Of a stretch of 64,000 bases of DNA, positions 17,301-27,277 are shown piece by piece (positions within the stretch are counted from its first letter, which is position 1; every line of letters begins with the position of its first letter). The translations under genes were made by a program, and so were the position numbers. The stretch spans positions 6,749,798 to 6,813,797 of the forward strand of contig JANPWX010000033.1 of the NCBI GenBank assembly GCA_024734555.1, given 5' to 3'. The notes under the pieces were generated by a model. It was not told where the DNA came from and made no database searches. It worked only from the letters and a program-made list of their open reading frames with translations. The stretch comes from Trochalopteron elliotii. Taxonomy: Eukaryota > Chordata > Aves > Passeriformes > Leiothrichidae.

Positions 17301-20300
17301 TCTGTCCTCCCTTTGCCTGTCCTGAAGATCTCCTAACCTGCAGCATTTTCACGTAGCTGCAGAGCTGGTTGGGCAGGGCTGGGCCTAGCCCTGGGGACAC
17401 TTTTCCTGTTGGTCACCCTGTCCCCATGGCAGCAGGGACAATTCCCGGGAGGGGAAATGGGGCTGGGGAGGGGAGGTTTGCAGGGCAGATTCCCCAGCCC
17501 CTGCCCAGCCCAGCTCCCTCATCCTGGGGCTTGGGGAAAGAGAAACACCCACCCCAGTGCCTTTGCCCCAGAGCTGTGCATGATCCCCTCTGTGACAGCC
17601 CTGCCATCCCCTTGCTGTCACCACTGTCACCAGCAGTGATGTTAAACTGGCTGGAGAATGGTCCTGCTGGGGCTGTGGGGGGAGATGCTGGGGGGGACTG
17701 GGGTGTTATGTCCAAACCAGGCTGGTCCCAGTAAAGGAGGTGATCTGGTGGAATGAGTGTCCACACCGGGGGGGTGCTGGGTGGTGACAGTCACACACTG
17801 TGCTGTCCCTGCAGTGTCACTGTGCTGTCCCTGCAGTGTGTGACTGTCCCTGTGCTGTCCTTGCAGGTGGACATGTATGCTGGGGCCCTGTTCATCCAGC
17901 AGGCCCTGCACTGGGATCTGTACATCGCCGTGGCCGGGCTCCTGGCCATCACTGCTGTGTACACTGTGTCTGGTGCGTGCTGGGGACACACCTGCCCTGC
18001 CCCTGCCTCTGCCAGTGACCCTGACCTGCCCCTGACCTGCCCATGCCACTGTCCCTGACCTGCCACTGCCCCTGCCCCTGCCAGTGACCCTGACCCTGAC
18101 CTACCCCTGACCTACCCCTGCCCCTGCTACTGACCTGCCCCTGACCTTGACCCTACCCCTGGCACTGCCACTGACCCTGCCATGGACCCTGTCCCTCCCC
18201 TGCCCATTCAGCTGAGACATTCAAATGTCCAAGGCCAGGTTAAACAGGGCTTGGAGCAGCCTGGGACAGTGGAAGGTGTCCCTGCCCATGGCAGGGGTGG
18301 CACTGGATGGGCATTAAGGTCCTGTCCGACCCAAACCAGGACTCTCATGCCATGCACTGTGTCCTGCCCCCTCAGCAGCCTGGTTTTGCCATGGGTGTGG
18401 ATATTGGGGTGGAAAGCAATTGAAAACTCACCATTTTAAGAAAAAATTGCTGTGTGAGGGTAAGCGAACCCTTCTCAGAGGCCACCCCAGGTGGGTGCAG
18501 GTCAGCTCTGCCTTAAGGAGAAGCTCAGCCAAGGCATTCTCAGGGTGCATTTTCCCTGTTTTCCCGGGGCTCTCCGGAGGTGTGAGGGATTTACACCACA
18601 ATGAGCCGTGTAATGCGGAAAGACTCCAGGCTTGGATGCCCTTTCAGGGCTTAGGAGTGGCCAAATGGAAAACAGCCACACAGAAATCCTGAACAAATAA
18701 AGGTTATTCCTTTCCCACTGCTCACCCCCAGTCATGTAGAATCACAACCCCTTTTTTTTTCCCTCCTCCTTTTTCAGCTTGGGCTTTGTTTTAGAGCTTT
18801 TCCATGTATTTCCCGTAGAACTATTTCTGCTTTTGGCTTATAGTGACAAAATGGTGACTCATGATGACTCAGATCCTGAGAAATGCCAAAGTTCCCCCCA
18901 GAATGGACAGAACCCCCCAGCCAGGCTGCGGGCTGCTGGGCAAGGACCTGAGCAAAGCGTGACAGACAGAACAAACCCAGTTCATCCCAGTTTGTCCCTC
19001 TCTGCCCTCCCAGGTGGCCTGGCAGCCGTGATCTACACTGATGCCCTGCAGACCCTCATCATGCTCGTCGGGGCCGTGTCCCTCATGGCCTTCAGTGAGT
19101 GTTTTTCTGGGGGTTTGTCAATTAAACTATGACAAAAGCCTCATCACGTTTAATATTGGGGAGAAATTCTTCCTTGTGAGGGTGGGGAGGCCCTGGCACA
19201 GGGTGCCCAGAGAAGCTGTGGCTGCCCCTGGATCCCTGGAATTGTCCAAGGCCAGGTTGGATGGGGCTTGGAGCAGCCTGGGATGGTGGAAGGTGTCCCT
19301 GTCCGTGGCTGGGGATTGGTTGGGCTTTAAGATCCCTTCCAACCCAAACCATCCCAGGATTTGTGATTCCATAGGAGAGGCAGCCCCTGCTCCAGGCAGC
19401 AGGGAGTGTCTGCTCTTCCCCAGCCCAGTGTGAGAACCGAGAGCTGCTGATTTTGAAGGAATACTTGTGGAGCATCACCCACAGTGACCCAGAGACTGGA
19501 ATCAGAGTCCTGACCTGGGGGGATGCAGTAACAGCTTCTCATGACCCATTTCAGGTTTTATTGAAGTTGGTGGCCTTGAAGGTTTACAGGCAAAATACTT
19601 TGATGCCATTCCCAGCATCCGCAAGGAGAACAGCAGCTGTGGCCTGCCCAGGAAAGATGCTTTCCACATCTTCCGAGACCCTGTCAACTCTGACCTGCCC
19701 TGGCCAGGAGTCCTGGTGGGAATGACCATCCCATCCCTGTGGTACTGGTGCACAGACCAGGTGGGTCACTGCTTGTGCTTGATTGAATCCCATTACAAAC
19801 CTGGGGGATGTGACCTCACCTGGACTGATTTTCTGATTTATCATCAGTAAAATCTTATTTTACCATCAGTAAAATCAGATGGTTAAGTCCTAAAGAAGGA
19901 AAACTTGATATGCACAACTAAATATTGTAATAATCTCCATGGGAAAAGGAGTAATAATGTGTTTGTGTGTTAATCCCAGTCTATGAAGAAGTCTTTTGTT
20001 TGTTTGCTTTTTAACTTAGTCCTTTCATTCCTCGTGAACCACCTGTGAATTTCTTCTTTCACCTTTCCCGGGGTCTGGCTCCCATCCCTCCCAGTGACAC
20101 CATCAGAGCCAGGGACCTGAAGCCCTAAAACACCTCCTGCTCTTCCAGTTGTGCTTTCTTGCTCTCTTATTTAACTGTGCCCGTTTCAGGCTCTGTCCTG
20201 CTCCTTGGCCAGGGTCAGGGAAGTCCCCAGTGCAGAAGAATGGAAAATGCTGGGCATGGGTAGGTGAGGGTCAGGCCCTGCAGCACGGAGTCCTCCCAGG

Positions 20301-23300
20301 CTCTGCTGGGGTGGCACAAGCAGTGCCTGTGTTTCTCAAAGGAGCCAGGATCCAAAGCAGAGGCACAGCCAAGCTCTGTGATCACCCTCTGAGACTCGCA
20401 GAGTTCAGTGCAGATCAAAGTCGGGATCACTCCATCCCAGCCAGCCCCTGCTGCTGGCAGCCAACCAAACCCATTCCTTCATTCCTAGGTCATTGTTCAG
20501 AGGTCCCTCGCTGCCAAAAACCTCTCCCACGCCAAAGGAGGCTCCTTGATGACCTCCTACTTGAAGATTTTGCCCCTCTTTATGATGGTAATGCCAGGCA
20601 TGATCAGCCGGGTTCTCTTCCCAGGTAAGTGCAGAGGGAGAGATCTCTTCCCTCCCTCTGGCTGTGCCAACTCCACAGAGCTGGAGAAGCTTTTCCTGAA
20701 TAAATTGAGAGGTTCCAATGCATCAAATGCCCAACACACAAAGGAATTTTCTTCCAGTTAGGAGCTGGAGGATGCAGATCCTCCCAGAGCAGCCCCAGTC
20801 ATCCCTGTGCTGAGACAGCCCTGTGTCATCTGCTGGAAGCCCCCCAAGCTCTCCAGTATTTCCCTTAGAAAGCAGTTTACAACATTCAGCAGAGGAATTT
20901 GTCCAGAGACACTGGTGTGTTGTGCCTGGGAATGCTGCCTCTCACTCCACACTGCTTGTTTCAGATCTGGTGGCTTGTGCAGACCCGGACATTTGCCAGA
21001 AAATCTGTGGCAACCCCTCTGGCTGCTCTGATATTGCTTATCCCAAGCTGGTGTTGGAGCTCTTGCCTGTAGGTAAGAGTCTGGTGATGGTTCTGGCCGT
21101 GGTGGGGTTGGCATGTGGCAGCCACAGGAGCCTGGGTGGGAAGTTCAGAGAGGAAAACAGCCTGGAATTGTCATTTAATGGGGTTTGTGTGGGGCAAACC
21201 CCTCACTGTCATTTTAAATTGGAGCTAAAACCAATTTTAAAGGTCTGTTCTAACCCACAGAAGACCTCGAGGCCACCCTGCAGTGGAGCCAGTGAGGGTT
21301 CCTCAGCATGGCTCTGTTCCTCCTTGTTCCCAGGGCTCAGGGGCCTGATGATGTCAGTGATGATAGCAGCCCTCATGTCCTCCCTGACCTCCATCTTCAA
21401 CAGTTCCAGCACCATCTTCACCATGGACCTCTGGAAACACTTCCGTCCTCGCTGCTCCGAGTGGGAGCTGATGATCGTGGGCAGGTGGGGACAACTGGGA
21501 TGAGCTGGATCAGAGCCTGAGTGCCAGACACACATCTGGGCACAGCTGCTGAGGTGACACCACCCTGCACAGGCCCGGCCAGGACTGCAGCAGAGGCTCT
21601 GGGGTTGTGGGACACCTTGGTCAGAGTCTCACCCTGAGCAAGAGGAAAAGCAGGGCCTGAGCTGACAGCAACGCCCCTTTGTCTCACCCAGGGTCTTTGT
21701 GCTGCTGCTCACCGTGGTGTCCATCCTGTGGATCCCCCTGGTGCAGGCTGGCCAGGGAGGGCAGCTCTTCATCTACATCCAGTCCATCAGCTCCTACCTG
21801 CAGCCGCCCGTGGCCATGGTCTTCATCCTGGGCTGCTTCTGGAAGAGAGCAAACGAGAAGGTACCGACCCTGCTGGCCCGAGGGCAGCCCTGCACCCTGG
21901 CTGAACGCTGCTCCCACACAGAATTCATTCCCTTCCTCTCCAGGGAGCCTTCTGGGGGCTGGTGGTGGGGCTGGTGCTGGGCGTGGTGCGGCTGGTGTTG
22001 GATTTCATCTACCCCGAGCCCCAGTGCGGAGAGCCCGACAGCCGGCCCGGCGTGGTCAAGTACATGCACTACCTCTACTTCTCCATGGTGCTGGCAGCCA
22101 TCTCCACCCTCACCGTGCTCCTGGTCAGCCTGGCCACCGAGCCCCCGGCCCCCGAAATGGTGCGTGTGTCACCCACCCCTCTGCTCCCTCAGCCCTCACC
22201 AGGATGTCCCACACCACATCCCTGGGGAGAAATCAGCTGCAGATGGAAACCTCTGTTCATTCTGTTATGGTCACACCTGCAGCAGTGACCCTCCTCTGCT
22301 CCAGCACCTTTGCTGCTGTTTTTGATTTGGGGCCCAGAAATCCCACCCTGGAGACTGGTCAACAGCACATTCTACCAAGAGCTGTTGTTAAGTTCAAGTG
22401 TGTGTGTTTCATCCATCACAAATTAGCATTTTTTCCCTCTATTTTCCAAGAAATTGCAGCTGCTGGGTCATCTTTACCAACTCTCTTACTAACTTAGAGA
22501 GGAAACATTTTTACTCACAGAAAAGGGAAATCCAGTGCAGGGAGCACCTCTCCCCTGGAACAGGTTTGTGCCAGTTTGACTGTTTTCAGTGGATGTGCTG
22601 GTGCTGAGGCTGCAGGAAGGTGCTGAGAGCAGAAAGGAGAGGCAGGGGGGCTTCAGAGCTCTCACAGCAGCACATCCTCTTGCTTCAAGACAGGACTAAT
22701 CCTGAACTCAGAAATCCCAAGCAGGGAGGAGTGTGATCAGTCCAGAACTCACCTGCCCTCCCTGTAACAGCTTTTCCTCATCTCCAGCCTGAATCTTCCT
22801 GGCTTTATGTGGTGCTCATCCCTCTCTATCCACACTGCCATTGAGAATGTCCCTCTATCATGAGTCTTTTAGATACTTGAAGAAAAATCCCCCTATTTTC
22901 CACCTGTCACCTTTTCTCTCAGCACCTCCACTTCAAGTCAGCCCTCCCTGGCCACAATTTCAGTTCTTTTTGCTCCTTCCTGACCTGCTGTCAGTCTGTG
23001 CCCAGGGACAGTCTCACACCGAGGTGTCCCCTCAGCCCAGAACCTTACAGCCTCACCCTTTTGAGCTGGAGGTGGAGCAGCTGCTGTGCTCCAGAGGACA
23101 CCAACGCCGGCTGCTCCCCCGGGGCAGGAGGGCGGATTTTGGCCCTTTGGCAGTTTCCTTACCAGCACTCTCTCCATGCCATCAGATCAGCCGGCTCACC
23201 TGGTTCACTCGCGGGGACCCTCCGCCCCAGCAGGAGCCGCCGGCCAAGGACCCGCCCGCGCTGCAGCTCGAGCTGGGCCCCGCTCCCGACAACAGCTCCG

Positions 23301-24883
23301 ATGATAACAAATGTAAGTGGTCGTGCTCAGAAACCCCCCCACCCCACAGCCCCCGGCGTCCCTAAAGGCCTGGAAGATGAGGAATGTTAAAGATCCTTCC
23401 TCTGGAATTCTGTAGCTTCAGGGTGTGCTGAAAGAATCTTAACGAGCAGAGGATATGCTGAGTGGGGAGGGACCCACAAGGATCATCCAGTGCAGCTCCT
23501 GGCCCTGCAAAGACCTCCCAACAATCCCACACTGGGCACCCCTGGAGCCCTGTCCAAACACTCCTGGAGCTCTGGGGCCGTGCCCATTCCCTGGGGAGTC
23601 TGGGCAGTGCCCAGCACCCTCTGGGGGGAGAACCTTTCCTTGATATTCAATCTCAACCTCCCCTGGCACAGCTCCAGCTGTTCCCTGTTTCTGTTCCTGT
23701 CAAAGAGCAGAGATCAGAGCTGCCCCCACAGTGAGGTCTGATCTCCATCTCCTCTTGCCCAGCGGGAAAAAGGCTTTACCTGACATTGGACCTAAGCAGG
23801 AGTTCAGTTTCTTTTCCAGCTCTCGATGGCATTACAAAAGCTTGGAAACAGAGGGGCTGGATGGGATACAGAGCCGTGGCTGGTGCTGTGGCACCTGCTG
23901 CCAGACCTGGCTGGAAAAGGGGAGGGTGGAGGAAAACACAACAATGTTGATGAAATTCCCTTTGTGTTTTTCAGTGCTCTCTGATTGGCTCTAGCAGCAG
24001 GGAGAACTCAGAGCCCTGGGCCGAGTTCTTGCCAGATCAGTGAAGGAGGACTTGCATTTTCTAAAGCTTGTACTTGTCAGTGTTAGGTACAGCTGTGTGC
24101 AGAGCTCCCTATGCATTCTGCAGCCATGATTCACATCCCTTGTTTTTGCCAGGCTCAGGGCCTTGTTTATGTAATGTTGCAGCTTTTGCTGCCTCTTCCT
24201 TTGATCTGTAATGAGCTGCTGTGAGTTAATGAGTGACGGTGCAGCTCTCCTGCTGCTGGGAAGTCTCACACTTGTTGGACATGAGCGTTGCCTTCCCAGG
24301 GCTAAATGATGTGTGTCCCAAGGCACTGGGAAAGTCCAGCTCAGAGGTGTGACAGGGATGGACTAGAGCAGCCCTTGCCCAGGGAGGCTGAGGGGCACCA
24401 AGCAGCCACAGCTCAGTTTTTAGGTTTAGTTTATCATCACCGTGGCTTAAAATGCTGGGGAGAGCAGAAGCTGAGCTCAGAGCTGCAGGGAGGATGGAGC
24501 TGGTCCTACAGCCCCGGAGGTGCTGACCAAAGGGGTGGCAGTGGGACGTTCATGTAGAGAGCATGGGCAGTTTCTGCAGCAAATCCTCTGCTCAGCAGCT
24601 GCAGACAATGCTGGCAGTGGTTGTGCTGGACAGGCTCACCCCTCCCTCCCTCCCCACTCTCGTTGCAGGTGCGGCCGAGGCCAAGGGCAGCTCGAAGCTG
24701 CTGAACACCTTCCTGTGGCTCTGCGGGATGGAGCGCAGGCAGGAGGGCGCCGAGGGCGTGCCCAAACCCGAGCCCCCGCCCGTGGCTTCCCTGGAGGAGA
24801 ATCCCGTGGTGAAACACGTCCTGAACATCAACCTGCTCCTCTGTGTGTGTTCTGGGGTCTTCCTCTGGGCGTACTTTGCATAG
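14219..24883 (+). CDS. SLC5A11: Sodium/myo-inositol cotransporter 2 (SMIT2), one stretch lost in an assembly gap
   Basis: This plasma-membrane SLC5-family symporter couples Na+ entry to uptake of myo-inositol, D-chiro-inositol and weakly glucose in kidney, gut and brain. Coding exons: 14219-14350, 15180-15251, 15816-15920, 17867-17972, 19014-19094, 19555-19760, 20489-20624, 20965-21072, 21334-21484, 21692-21860, 21944-22159, 23186-23312 and 24669-24883. They sum to 1824 nt, 607 residues plus TAG. About 55 residues are absent between YEWN and VDMYAG. Both flanks are phase 0, so 165 nt fit in the N gap at 16113-16502. With them the length is about 662, against 675 in human. The call rests on near-identity to remembered human SLC5A11, including [12 protein letters not shown] and [18 protein letters not shown]5A1 and SLC5A9 are less similar, and linkage to ARHGAP17 agrees. 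Start ATG 14219 has a good context (gccATGG). Confidence 0.93.
15180..15251 (+). CDS. SLC5A11: SLC5A11 coding exon
   Basis: This exon is 72 nt, 24 codons, phase 0. It encodes [16 protein letters not shown], the conserved SLC5 loop and start of the next helix. The donor is gtgagt. Confidence 0.9.
15816..15920 (+). CDS. SLC5A11: SLC5A11 coding exon, substrate/Na+ core helix
   Basis: This exon is 105 nt, 35 codons. [20 protein letters not shown] is the unwound core helix of SGLTs. The Asn and His that match SGLT1 N78 and H83 are present, and the Glu of YEWN matches E102. Confidence 0.92.
16068..16112. repeat. Polypyrimidine tract running into the gap
   Basis: This is a C/T-only stretch, apart from one g, of repeated ccccctt-like runs. 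It ends at the N run. It resembles a branch/acceptor tract and is C-rich enough to disturb sequencing. Confidence 0.7.
16113..16502. other. Assembly gap (390 N)
   Basis: Unresolved bases. From the neighbouring phases and the human protein, this gap should contain about 165 nt of SLC5A11 coding sequence for two membrane helices, in one or two exons. No such exon is visible in the sequenced flanks. Confidence 0.95.
16922..17170 (+). mobile_element. CR1 LINE 3' fragment
   Basis: The forward copy runs from caggggaatggcttcccact through gccagggaagctgtggctgc to ttccaccccaaaccatccca, in an SLC5A11 intron. Confidence 0.85.
17775..17866. repeat. Short tandem repeats with reiterated splice acceptors
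   Basis: Two or three copies of a 22-30 nt unit containing tgtgctgtccctgcag lie directly before the next exon. Acceptor-like AGs therefore fall at 17814, 17836 and 17866. The last keeps the known protein. Confidence 0.75.
17867..17972 (+). CDS. SLC5A11: SLC5A11 coding exon
   Basis: This exon is 106 nt, 35 codons plus 1 nt. It encodes [14 protein letters not shown] and [16 protein letters not shown], the start of the sodium:solute symporter signature. The donor is gtgcgt. Confidence 0.92.
17980..18195. repeat. Degenerate C-rich low-complexity tract
   Basis: Irregular repeats of cctgacctgcccctg and ccctgcccctg-like words lie within an SLC5A11 intron. Confidence 0.8.
18220..18342 (+). mobile_element. 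CR1 LINE 3' fragment
   Basis: A short forward copy with gtccaaggccaggttaaaca, cagcctgggacagtggaagg and a diverged 3' end (gacccaaaccag). Confidence 0.78.
19014..19094 (+). CDS. SLC5A11: SLC5A11 coding exon
   Basis: This exon is 81 nt. It encodes [19 protein letters not shown] and completes the YTVSGGLAAV symporter motif begun in the previous exon. The donor is gtgagt. Confidence 0.92.
19150..19373 (+). mobile_element. CR1 LINE 3' fragment
   Basis: The forward copy starts only 55 bp after an SLC5A11 exon. It shows gagaaattcttccttgtgag, cccagagaagctgtggctgc and cttccaacccaaaccatccc, and ends near gtgattccat. Confidence 0.85.
19555..19760 (+). CDS. SLC5A11: SLC5A11 coding exon with sugar-site WYW
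   Basis: This exon is 206 nt, 68 complete codons after a split one. It contains ENSSCGLP (a possible N-glycosylation site), DAFHIFRDP and LWYWCTDQ. The Tyr-Trp pair matches SGLT1 Y290/W291 of the substrate site. Confidence 0.93.
20489..20624 (+). CDS. SLC5A11: SLC5A11 coding exon
   Basis: This exon is 136 nt. It encodes [18 protein letters not shown] and a membrane helix, [20 protein letters not shown]. The donor is gtaagt. Confidence 0.92.
20965..21072 (+). CDS. SLC5A11: SLC5A11 coding exon, Cys-rich extracellular loop
   Basis: This exon is 108 nt. It encodes [20 protein letters not shown] and then [12 protein letters not shown]. The four cysteines match the extracellular loop of mammalian SLC5A11 as remembered. 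Confidence 0.92.
   Translation: MWWLVQTRTFARKSVATPLAALILLIPSWCWSSCL
21334..21484 (+). CDS. SLC5A11: SLC5A11 coding exon
   Basis: This exon is 151 nt. It encodes [20 protein letters not shown] and [13 protein letters not shown]. The Ser-rich helix corresponds to the Na2-site helix of SGLTs. Confidence 0.92.
21692..21860 (+). CDS. SLC5A11: SLC5A11 coding exon
   Basis: This exon is 169 nt. It holds two helices: [19 protein letters not shown] and [20 protein letters not shown]. The Gln of YIQ matches SGLT1 Q457, a sugar contact. Confidence 0.93.
21944..22159 (+). CDS. SLC5A11: SLC5A11 coding exon
   Basis: This exon is 216 nt, 72 codons, phase 0. It encodes [20 protein letters not shown], the family's second signature region, and a further helix, [19 protein letters not shown]. 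The donor is gtgcgt. Confidence 0.92.
23186..23312 (+). CDS. SLC5A11: SLC5A11 coding exon, cytoplasmic linker
   Basis: This exon is 127 nt. It starts [19 protein letters not shown], matching the conserved LTWFTR before a variable hydrophilic linker. It ends NSSDDNK plus 1 nt, donor gtaagt. Confidence 0.88.
23460..23735 (-). mobile_element. CR1 LINE 3' fragment, different subfamily
   Basis: The inverted copy has acaaggatcatccagtgcag, ctggagccctgtccaaacac and ccctggggagtctgggcagt. This block pattern differs from the other inverted copies here, suggesting another CR1 subfamily. Confidence 0.75.
24669..24883 (+). CDS. SLC5A11: SLC5A11 terminal coding exon
   Basis: This exon is 215 nt, ending at TAG 24881-24883. 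It encodes [33 protein letters not shown] and the final helix ending WAYFA, as in the mammalian protein. Confidence 0.92.
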
Positions 24884-26322
24884 CCAGGGGGATGTGCAAG
24901 CCCACACAACGTCAACTAATCTTAATTGGTGTAAATATTAATGATTAGCAGAGGGTTAATGTAATTCTTAATGCTTTCTAAATTTTATTTCTTTATTTAA
25001 GACGTTTTAAAGACATAATATTTTCCTTATTTTCTAATGGGGGCCTGGCTGTGCCCAGGGCTGAGCACTTGGCACTGGCAACGTCAGACCCTGCCCGGCA
25101 CCAACCAGCTGAGGAAGGTTGGTTTGGTTATTTTAAATATTTAATTTTGCTCTTTGGCCTTAGAGCACTGCCTGGAATTCAGGAAGCCTGGATTCTCTTC
25201 CTATTTATGCCTCTATAACCAGCTACGACCACTTGGGTCCCCTCTGGTTCAGCTCCTCCAGCCTTGAGGGACAGGAGTGACACCTCGAGTGCCCGGAGCA
25301 GAGCCAAGGGCTGTTTTCTGGGCCCTGTTGTGCCTTTGGCTCAGCTGTGCCTCTTCAGCTCCTTCCCTGTGTGCAGTAAGTGCTGATGCCTCTGTCTGGG
25401 AGCTCTGGCTGAGTTACCACCCCTGACACTCCAATGGCCACACCAACACCAGCACCAGCGTGGAAACTGCTCCAGAACTGCTGCTGGGGACACCTAAAGG
25501 ACCTCAACCAGCCAAACCCACCAGGTGTGCCAGGGCAGAGATGCCCAGGGGCAGCCCCTCATCACCTGGGCACCCACAGCCCTTCTGGGAATGCCTCAGC
25601 AGAGAACCCTGGGCTGGGGACCATCACTGGCCCTGGGGACTCATGCAGCTGCAGAGAAACTTTAATTAAAGAGTGAGAGCTGGTCCCTGCCTTCCTGGAG
25701 TCTGTGGGGTTGGGGGGGCTGCCACGACCTCTGGGCTCCATGCCCATGATGGAGGAGGCTCCCCCTGGAGCCCCTCACCTGTCCTTGCTCCGTGCAGAGC
25801 TTGCTCCCCCCTCCCCAGGCTGCTGGGGGGTCCCAGAATTCACTAAATACTGCAGGGTCCTAGCAAACCTCACCCCCAGAACTGACAGCTGTGTGTGCAG
25901 GTAGTGACTACTACAGGCAGGACCACCTGGACACCTGCAGCAGCCCACAGAATCAGAAAACACTCTTGTTAAACCATATAAAGGGAACTGGCACTTGGGG
26001 ATCCTTCCTGAGCATGTGAAACACTGCTGGAAATGCTGGGGGACAGAGGCACTGCACAGTTTGGGGGATAAACATCAAAATCAGTCACAGGACTGGAGTC
26101 TTAGGCTCATCAAACTGAATTTAGAGTTACAAAGATTTGTTACAGGGCTGGTGTGGTGACAGAGGAAGGTCCCAAAGTGCTCCCACTGGAGTCTTTAAGG
26201 GAAAACCAAGCTGTGCAGCCAATGACTCCAAGCTACACAGTCCAGGGAATCACTGTCACCTTCAGGACCCAGTGGAAGCAACAAAACTAGAATAAAGATG
26301 CCTTAAGTTGACAAAAACCAAT
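24884..26322. other. SLC5A11 3' UTR and tail-to-tail spacer
   Basis: No coding exon is recognised. The first 250 nt are AU-rich, as in a 3' UTR. A possible SLC5A11 poly(A) signal is at 25665-25670. The right edge is set by the candidate ARHGAP17 signal at 26324-26329. Confidence 0.55.
25665..25670 (+). promoter_or_regulatory. SLC5A11: SLC5A11 poly(A) signal candidate
   Basis: An ATTAAA lies about 780 nt after the stop, in tttaattaaag. No canonical AATAAA is seen closer to the stop. Confidence 0.3.
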
Positions 26323-26323
26323 C

Positions 26324-26329
26324 TTTAAT
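26324..26329 (-). promoter_or_regulatory. ARHGAP17: ARHGAP17 poly(A) signal candidate
   Basis: An ATTAAA on the minus strand lies about 820 nt after the ARHGAP17 stop, within AU-rich sequence. It would give a 3' UTR of about 0.85 kb. Confidence 0.35.
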
Positions 26330-27146
26330 TTTATAAATGTTCACTCAACTGCTGAATCTAAACAGCTGTTTCAAAGTTCTTTCAAAATTCAACCGTTTTC
26401 AACAAAAGCACAAACCCCATTTCCACGGTTTCCTGGTGAAACAGTTGCCAGTTGCACATGAACAAAGCAGGTTAATACAAATAACTATGAAATCAGGGTA
26501 AGTACTGATCCTAAGTAGCAATGAAATGATTAAAGAGACAGGAAGTTCCTCCTACAGCACGACAGTCCTTCAAGGCACTGGATGCATCCACAGTTCCACA
26601 GGGTGACTGAGAACCAGCAGTCACCACCAGCACTGGGGCAGGGGTTTGGTTCATGGCTTGAGGGGAATCTGCAGCAAATCGGAGAGGGAATGTCCCTTGG
26701 GAGGCAGCTCCTGGTACGGGCTAAGAACTACAAACAACCTCTAACTGTGCTGTGAGAAGGATCATTTCCCTAATACAGACATGCACTTTAAATAACTAAT
26801 GTTCTGCTTCTTACTCTTTTGGAATTTCTGCTAATACCACCTGTATCAGCACTGACCACGCTTCCTAGGCGAGTTCCTGCAGGAATTCATTCCTTCCATC
26901 CAAGAGTTTGAAAACCGTCGTCCAGACCCAGATCATTAAACTTCTTCTGAGCGCCAAACCGGAGCTCGGCCAAAGGTTGGGCTCCATTTTCTGAGAGGTT
27001 TTCTCCAAGCTCAGCCAGCCTGGAGGTGGCTGTCCCCACGAGGCTGCAGGCCCAGCCCTGCAGAGCTGTGCCACGTTGCCAGAAGAAGCTTTTCCCTGTT
27101 AGGTCGGAGGGTTTTCCCCCAGGAGAGGAGGGCGGGGAAGGCGCGG

Positions 27147-27277
27147 TCACAGCGCGGTGCTCTCCGTGTCGTTGTCGATGTCCAGCAGGAGGTGGTTGTG
27201 CAGCTCTCTGCCCGCCGGCTCTGCAGGAAGCTCTGGAGGAGGGTTTGCAAGTGGTTCTGGAATACTGGAATTAGAGT
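27147..27277 (-). CDS. ARHGAP17: ARHGAP17 terminal exon with PDZ ligand
   Basis: This exon is 131 nt, 43 residues plus TGA. It ends LLDIDNDTESTAL, matching the mammalian C-terminus, which binds PDZ proteins such as EBP50/NHERF1. The middle (IPEPLANPPPELPAEPAG) differs from human, as expected in a disordered tail. Confidence 0.93.

Noticed and set aside
22750..22990. Possible old CR1 copy in an SLC5A11 intron
   Set aside because: Only vague resemblance to CR1 blocks, with no diagnostic 3' end.
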